From Pseudomonas fluorescens (GTDB lineage Bacteria; Pseudomonadota; Gammaproteobacteria; Pseudomonadales; Pseudomonadaceae): DNA of 44,563 nt. The stretch covers positions 1 to 44,563 of the forward strand of contig NZ_LACH01000066.1 of assembly GCF_000968015.1 (NCBI RefSeq), given 5' to 3'. Made by a program: the position numbers and the translations under genes. Of the stretch, positions 40,522 through 44,563 are shown piece after piece. Each line of letters starts with the position of its first letter. Within the stretch, counting starts at the first letter, position 1. Below the pieces are notes generated by a model. That model was given only the letters and a program-made list of their open reading frames with translations, did not search any database and was not told where the DNA came from.

Positions 40522-43368
40522 TTAACCCGCCACCAACACCCGAATCGCCTCCAGTCGCAGCGCAGCCTTATCGAGCATGGCCAGGCCTTGCTCGCGCTGT
40601 TTGCGCAAGGCAACCAGTTCGCTGTCACGCACGGTCGGGTTGACCGCTTGCAACGCGGTCAGGCGCGCCAGTTCTTCGTCCGTGTCGGCGGCCAGACGAC
40701 GCTGCGCCTCAGCCACGCGCTCGGCGTGACGCGGGAAGATCTTCTCTTCGCCGGCGTTGATCCGTGGCGTCAGCTGATCGCGCTGGGCCTGGATGAACTT
40801 GTTGGCGCTGGCACGCGGTACGCTTTCCAGCTGATCGTTAAGGGTTTCGAACGACACCCGGGCCGAGAGGTCGTTGCCATTGGCATCGAGCAGGCAGCGC
40901 AGGGCGGCCGGTGGCAGGTAACGGCCCAGTTGCAGCGAGCGCGGGGCAACCACTTCGCTGACGTAAAGCAGTTCCAGCAACACGGTGCCAGGTTTCAGCG
41001 CCTTGTTCTTGATCAGCGCCACGGCGGTGTTGCCCATGGAACCGGACAAGACCAGGTCCATGCCGCCTTGCACCATCGGGTGTTCCCAGGTGATGAACTG
41101 CATGTCTTCGCGAGACAGCGCCTGGTTGCGGTCGTAAGTGATGGTCACGCCTTCGTCGTCGCCCAGCGGGAAGCTGGCGTCGAGCATTTTTTCGCTCGGC
41201 TTGAGGATCAGCGCGTTTTCCGAGTGGTCTTCGCTGTCGATGCCGAACGCGTCGAACAGGGTTTCCATGTAGATCGGCAGGGCGAATTGATCGTCTTGTT
41301 CGAGGATGTCCTCGACCAGCGCATCACCTTCGCCAGCGCCGCCGGAGTTGAGTTCCAGCAAGCGGTCGCGGCCGGTGTGCAGCTCGGCTTCAAGACGCTC
41401 GCGCTCGGTGCGGGCTTCGTCGATCAGCGCTTGCCACTCGCCGTCGTCGGCATTTTCCAGCAGCGGCAGCAGGCGCGGGCCGAACTGATGCTGCAAGGCG
41501 TTGCCGGTCGGGCAGGTGTTGAGGAACGCATTCAGCGCTTCGTGGTACCACTGGAACAGACGCTCTTGCGGGCTGGTTTCCAGGTACGGCACGTGCAGTT
41601 CGATGATGTGCTTCTGGCCGATCCGGTCCAGACGACCGATACGCTGCTCCAGCAGGTCCGGGTGCGACGGCAGATCGAACAGCACCAAGTGGTGCGAGAA
41701 CTGGAAGTTACGACCTTCACTGCCGATTTCCGAGCAAATCAGCACTTGCGCGCCAAATTCTTCGTCGGCGAAGTAGGCCGCGGCGCGGTCACGCTCGAGG
41801 ATGTTCATGCCTTCGTGGAAGACCGTGGCTGGAATGCCGGAACGCACGCGCAGGGCGTCTTCCAGGTCCATGGCGGTTTCAGCGTGGGCGCAGATCACCA
41901 GCACTTTGGTGCGCTTGAGCATCTTCAGCTGATCGATCAGCCACTCGACGCGCGGGTCGAATTTCCACCAGCGTTCTTCTTCGTTGGCGTCCGGCTGGGC
42001 CTGGAAGCTGACTTCCGGGTACAGCTCGGCGTGATCGCCCAACGGCAGTTCGAGGTATTCGTCCGGGCATGGCAGCGGGTACGGATGCAGCTTGCGCTCC
42101 GGGAAACCCGCCACGGCGGCGCGGGTGTTGCGGAACAGCACGCGGCCGGTGCCATGGCGGTCAAGCAGTTCGCGGACCAGGCGGGCGCTGGCTTCGGTGT
42201 CGCCATCGTTGACCGCCGTCAGCAAGGCTTCGCCTTCGTTGCCGAGAAAACCGTGAATGGTCTTGTGCGCTTCAGGCGACAGGCGCCCCTTGTCCAGCAA
42301 CTCCTGAACGGCTTCGGCCACCGGGCGATAGTTTTCGCTCTCGGCGCGGAAGGCATGCAGGTCATGGAAACGGTTCGGGTCGAGCAGGCGCAGACGCGCA
42401 AAGTGGCTGTCCTGACCCAGTTGTTCCGGGGTCGCGGTCAGCAGCAGGACGCCGGGAATGACTTCGGCCAGTTGCTCAACCAGCGAATATTCAGGGCTGG
42501 CCTTGTCTTCATGCCACACCAGGTGGTGCGCTTCGTCGACGACCATCAGGTCCCAACCGGCGGCGAACAGCGCGTCCTGGGCCTTCTCGTCTTCCACCAG
42601 CCACTCGAGTGCAACCAGCGCGAGCTGGGTGTCTTCGAACGGGTTGGCGGCATCGCTTTCGATGAAGCGTTCTTCGTCGAACAGCGCAACTTGCAGGTTG
42701 AAGCGGCGGCGCATCTCGACCAGCCACTGGTGCTGCAGGTTCTCCGGAACCAGGATCAGCACGCGGTTGGCGCGGCCCGAGAGCAGTTGGCGATGGATCA
42801 CCAGACCGGCTTCGATGGTTTTACCCAGACCCACTTCGTCCGCCAGCAGAACCCGCGGCGCAATGCGGTCGGCGACTTCACGGGCGATGTGCAGCTGGTG
42901 CGCAATCGGTTGTGCACGCACGCCACCGAGGCCCCAAAGCGCGGACTGCAACTGGCGGCTGGTGTGTTCCAGGGTGTTGTAGCGCAGGGAGAACCAGGCC
43001 AGCGGGTCGATCTGCCCGGCGAACAAACGATCGCTGGCCAGACGGAACTGAATGAAGTTCGACAGTTGGGTTTCCGGCAGGGTAACCACTTCGTTATGCC
43101 CGTTGAGGCCGTGGTAAACCAGCAGGCCGTCGACGTCGTCGACTTCTTGGACGGTCAGTTTCCAGCCTTCGAAGTGAGTGATCGAGTCACCCGGCGAAAA
43201 CCGCACGCGGGTAAGGGGCGCATTCCGTAGCGCGTACTGGCGAGTCTCGCCAGTGGCCGGGTAGAGCACGGTCAACAAGCGGCCGTCCTGTGCCAGAACG
43301 GTGCCTAAACCCAGCTCGGCTTCGCTGTCACTGATCCAGCGTTGCCCCGGTTGATACTGCTGCGCCAT
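40522..43368 (-). CDS. rapA: RNA polymerase-associated ATPase RapA (HepA)
   Basis: A 948-residue Swi2/Snf2-family ATPase that binds RNA polymerase and promotes its recycling after termination. Two N-terminal beta-barrels (1-110; MAQQYQPGQRWISDSEAELG, ITHFEGWKLTVQEV) are followed by the first helicase lobe with Walker A ADEVGLGKTIE (176-186) and DEAH (278-281). The second lobe has CSEIGSEGRNFQF and QRIGRLDRIGQ. The C-terminal RapA domain completes the usual length. All motifs are intact. It is transcribed alone. Confidence 0.97.
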   Translation of the reverse strand: MAQQYQPGQRWISDSEAELGLGTVLAQDGRLLTVLYPATGETRQYALRNAPLTRVRFSPGDSITHFEGWKLTVQEVDDVDGLLVYHGLNGHNEVVTLPETQLSNFIQFRLASDRLFAGQIDPLAWFSLRYNTLEHTSRQLQSALWGLGGVRAQPIAHQLHIAREVADRIAPRVLLADEVGLGKTIEAGLVIHRQLLSGRANRVLILVPENLQHQWLVEMRRRFNLQVALFDEERFIESDAANPFEDTQLALVALEWLVEDEKAQDALFAAGWDLMVVDEAHHLVWHEDKASPEYSLVEQLAEVIPGVLLLTATPEQLGQDSHFARLRLLDPNRFHDLHAFRAESENYRPVAEAVQELLDKGRLSPEAHKTIHGFLGNEGEALLTAVNDGDTEASARLVRELLDRHGTGRVLFRNTRAAVAGFPERKLHPYPLPCPDEYLELPLGDHAELYPEVSFQAQPDANEEERWWKFDPRVEWLIDQLKMLKRTKVLVICAHAETAMDLEDALRVRSGIPATVFHEGMNILERDRAAAYFADEEFGAQVLICSEIGSEGRNFQFSHHLVLFDLPSHPDLLEQRIGRLDRIGQKHIIELHVPYLETSPQERLFQWYHEALNAFLNTCPTGNALQHQFGPRLLPLLENADDGEWQALIDEARTERERLEAELHTGRDRLLELNSGGAGEGDALVEDILEQDDQFALPIYMETLFDAFGIDSEDHSENALILKPSEKMLDASFPLGDDEGVTITYDRNQALSREDMQFITWEHPMVQGGMDLVLSGSMGNTAVALIKNKALKPGTVLLELLYVSEVVAPRSLQLGRYLPPAALRCLLDANGNDLSARVSFETLNDQLESVPRASANKFIQAQRDQLTPRINAGEEKIFPRHAERVAEAQRRLAADTDEELARLTALQAVNPTVRDSELVALRKQREQGLAMLDKAALRLEAIRVLVAG

Positions 43369-43441
43369 GCTGCCTGACTCCCACCTTGAAAAAGCGGGCT
43401 ATCTTAACGGAATCGGCCCTCCAGACCAAAAGGTTTACGGC

Positions 43442-43535
43442 GTAGGAGCTGCCGAACGCTGCGATCTTTTGATCTTGGGGAACGCTTGAGTTCTTTGTTG
43501 TCCGATAAAGATCGCAGCCTGCGGCAGCTCCTACA
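43442..43535. repeat. REPIN, family B
   Basis: GTAGGAGCTGCCG to CTGCGATCTTTT on the left; AAAGATCGCAGCCTGCGGC then AGCTCCTACA on the right. It lies between divergent rapA and the small charged-protein gene. Confidence 0.9.
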
Positions 43536-43620
43536 AGTGCCAAACGGGTCACAGTTTGCGACCGATGGCTCAAGTCGCCATCCCCGCAGCCGACAGCCTG
43601 CTGACAGGAGACTAATAATT

Positions 43621-43962
43621 ATGCTGCCACCGATGCTCCCCTTGAGTGCCGTGCCAATCACCTCACAGCACGATCCGGTTCGCCAGCGGCCGGATATTCC
43701 GCCCGTGGTGCCGGTGCAGGAAAGCTCCAACGAAAGCACCATCGACCTGCAACAGCGCGATCCGGAAGAGGCGGCGTTTCAGCTGCGCGAGGAACAGCGC
43801 CGCAAGCAGGAACAGCAAAGGCGCCGCCGCGAAGCCGATGAAGATCCTGAAGAACACCTCGCGATTCCCGGTGATGAGCTCAATGCCGACAATACCGTGC
43901 CAGTGGCGCCATTGATGGAAGATCAGCCGCGCCAGGGGTTGTGGGTCGATATCCAGATTTGA
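43621..43962 (+). CDS. Small charged protein, function unknown
   Basis: A 113-residue protein with no signal peptide or membrane helix. The N-terminus is Pro-rich (MLPPMLPLSAVP), then an acidic and a strongly basic coiled-coil-like segment (REEQRRKQEQQRRRREADED), and a C-terminal hydrophobic end (GLWVDIQI). AGGAG lies 10 bases before the ATG at 43621; Met5 is an alternative. It is mostly disordered, and I do not recognise the family. Confidence 0.7.
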   Translation: MLPPMLPLSAVPITSQHDPVRQRPDIPPVVPVQESSNESTIDLQQRDPEEAAFQLREEQRRKQEQQRRRREADEDPEEHLAIPGDELNADNTVPVAPLMEDQPRQGLWVDIQI

Positions 43963-44062
43963 GGTCACGGCTGGTCAGCGCCGCCCTCAGACCGCATTAT
44001 TGGTACATCCTTGCCTGCAGACACGGCAACTGAACTTCATTCCAAGCGATTCACTGAACACC

Positions 44063-44224
44063 ATGAGCCAAGACGACAAGCTGATCGACCTCAACGCCGA
44101 ACGCGCCAAGCGAGTTCATGACCTTAACGAAAAGCGCCTGAACGAAGTACGCCAGGCGTTCGAGCACGCCATGCCGTTGGGTAAAGCGAAGAAAAAGCCG
44201 AAGAACAAACCGAAAAAGCGTTGA
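44063..44224 (+). CDS. Small basic protein with Lys-rich tail
   Basis: A 53-residue protein (MSQDDKLIDLNAERAKRVHD, then NEKRLNEVRQAFEHAMPLG and a KAKKKPKNKPKKR tail). It is a probable helix followed by a polybasic nucleic-acid-like tail. The ATG at 44063 is chosen; the frame is open to 44000 without a good ribosome site. Function unknown. Confidence 0.65.
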   Translation: MSQDDKLIDLNAERAKRVHDLNEKRLNEVRQAFEHAMPLGKAKKKPKNKPKKR

Positions 44225-44289
44225 AACACCCTGCATCGGTTGATGCAGGTCAGTTATTTCCCCTCCTTTACGCCCAGTCTCGGGCGACA

Positions 44290-44303
44290 TTGATCCCGGT
44301 CAA
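44290..44303. promoter_or_regulatory. Anr/FNR box of ccoM
   Basis: TTGATCCCGGTCAA fits the TTGAT-N4-ATCAA consensus at all but one position. A -10 like TAACTT is at 44326-44331, so a start near 44338 would place the box at about -41.5, the class II activation position. Confidence 0.8.
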
Positions 44304-44368
44304 TTCTTTCGCCTGCCTGATTGGTTAACTTAGCCCCATCGCAACAAGGCAAGTGCAGGAGGCCAATC

Positions 44369-44482
44369 ATGTTTTTCGACAACGTGGTGATCGCCGGAGT
44401 GCTGACAGTCGGCCTCATGGTTCTGTTTTTTGCAGGGTTTGGATTTTTTATCTGGAAGGATTCGCATAAGCGCAAACCGTAG
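44369..44482 (+). CDS. ccoM: cbb3 cytochrome oxidase small subunit CcoM
   Basis: A 37-residue single-helix inner-membrane protein (MFFDNVVIAGVLTVGLMVLF, then FAGFGFFIWKDSHKRKP). From memory it matches CcoM, the extra subunit found in Pseudomonas stutzeri cbb3 oxidase. It helps assembly or stability of the high-affinity oxidase. AGGAGG is 6 bases before the ATG. A low-oxygen Anr box lies 66 bases upstream of the start codon. It is encoded without other cco genes inside this window. Confidence 0.85.
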   Translation: MFFDNVVIAGVLTVGLMVLFFAGFGFFIWKDSHKRKP

Positions 44483-44517
44483 GTCTTTCTGGAAGCAATG
44501 AGCACGCAAGGCATTTT

Positions 44518-44543
44518 GGGCAACTTCGGTTGCCCTTTTTTTT
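44518..44543 (+). terminator. UUCG-loop terminator after ccoM
   Basis: GGGCAAC (44518-44524), loop TTCG, GTTGCCC (44529-44535), then eight T (44536-44543). A textbook rho-independent terminator. Confidence 0.95.
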
Positions 44544-44563
44544 GTGCGCCCAGCATGGGCGCA

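Noticed and set aside
40588..43230. 880-codon frame opposite rapA
   Set aside because: rapA is complete with all helicase motifs; the opposite frame has no motif.

Overview
The window looks like a chromosomal segment of a Pseudomonas of the fluorescens group. The evidence is a GC-rich coding style, many copies of two Pseudomonas-type REP/REPIN palindromes, and a gene set and order (quiP, yfcG-like GST, ychJ, OmpA-like lipoproteins, dinG, pdxH, slyB-like, nhaA, the liv/bra branched-chain amino acid transporter, rapA, ccoM) that resembles the quiP-to-braC neighbourhood of P. aeruginosa as I remember it. No rRNA, tRNA, CRISPR array or complete insertion sequence was seen. Almost all of the window is core-type sequence; the clearest accessory island is a small toxin-immunity pair near 19-20 kb.

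Layout. 1-6 kb: an acyl-homoserine lactone acylase (QuiP type), a YfcG-like GST, an isochorismatase-fold hydrolase with Ser in place of Cys, and a compact leftward operon (DUF6231, YchJ, LEA14-like lipoprotein, His-rich SEC-C mini-protein). 6-9.5 kb: two tandem OmpA-like lipoproteins with matching 54-nt leaders, a DUF1145 protein overlapping a secreted collagen-like protein, and a CopD-like membrane protein. 9.5-18.7 kb: a 266-bp transposon-like palindromic element beside a LexA box and dinG, a large exported clan-A glycosidase, a serine beta-lactamase-fold hydrolase, a third OmpA-like lipoprotein with a histone-H1-like tail, pdxH, a small membrane protein and a SlyB-like lipoprotein.

18.7-27.1 kb: a colicin-E3-type ribonuclease toxin with its immunity gene, nhaA, a Cds1-type L-cysteine desulfhydrase, a COG2509 flavoprotein, a COG3650 lipoprotein, and a divergent SDR/LysR pair. 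27.3-32.3 kb: the liv (bra) high-affinity branched-chain amino acid ABC transporter, with the binding-protein gene first and an intercistronic hairpin behind it. 32.6-36.5 kb: a DUF2288 protein, an unusual stand-alone tubulin/FtsZ-superfamily protein, and a beta-hydroxyacid dehydrogenase. 36.4-44.6 kb: an MHYT-GGDEF-EAL cyclic-di-GMP enzyme whose 3' end overlaps the dehydrogenase gene, a spinster-type MFS transporter, rapA, two small charged proteins, and ccoM behind a near-perfect Anr/FNR box.

How the genes fit together: the clear functional units are the Liv transporter operon, the toxin-immunity pair, the ychJ operon and the twin OmpA lipoproteins. The rest are single housekeeping or envelope genes. 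The strongest candidates for something new are the tubulin-like protein, the paired Shine-Dalgarno-masking leaders of the OmpA genes, the toxin with a non-classical immunity partner, and the palindromic element in front of dinG.
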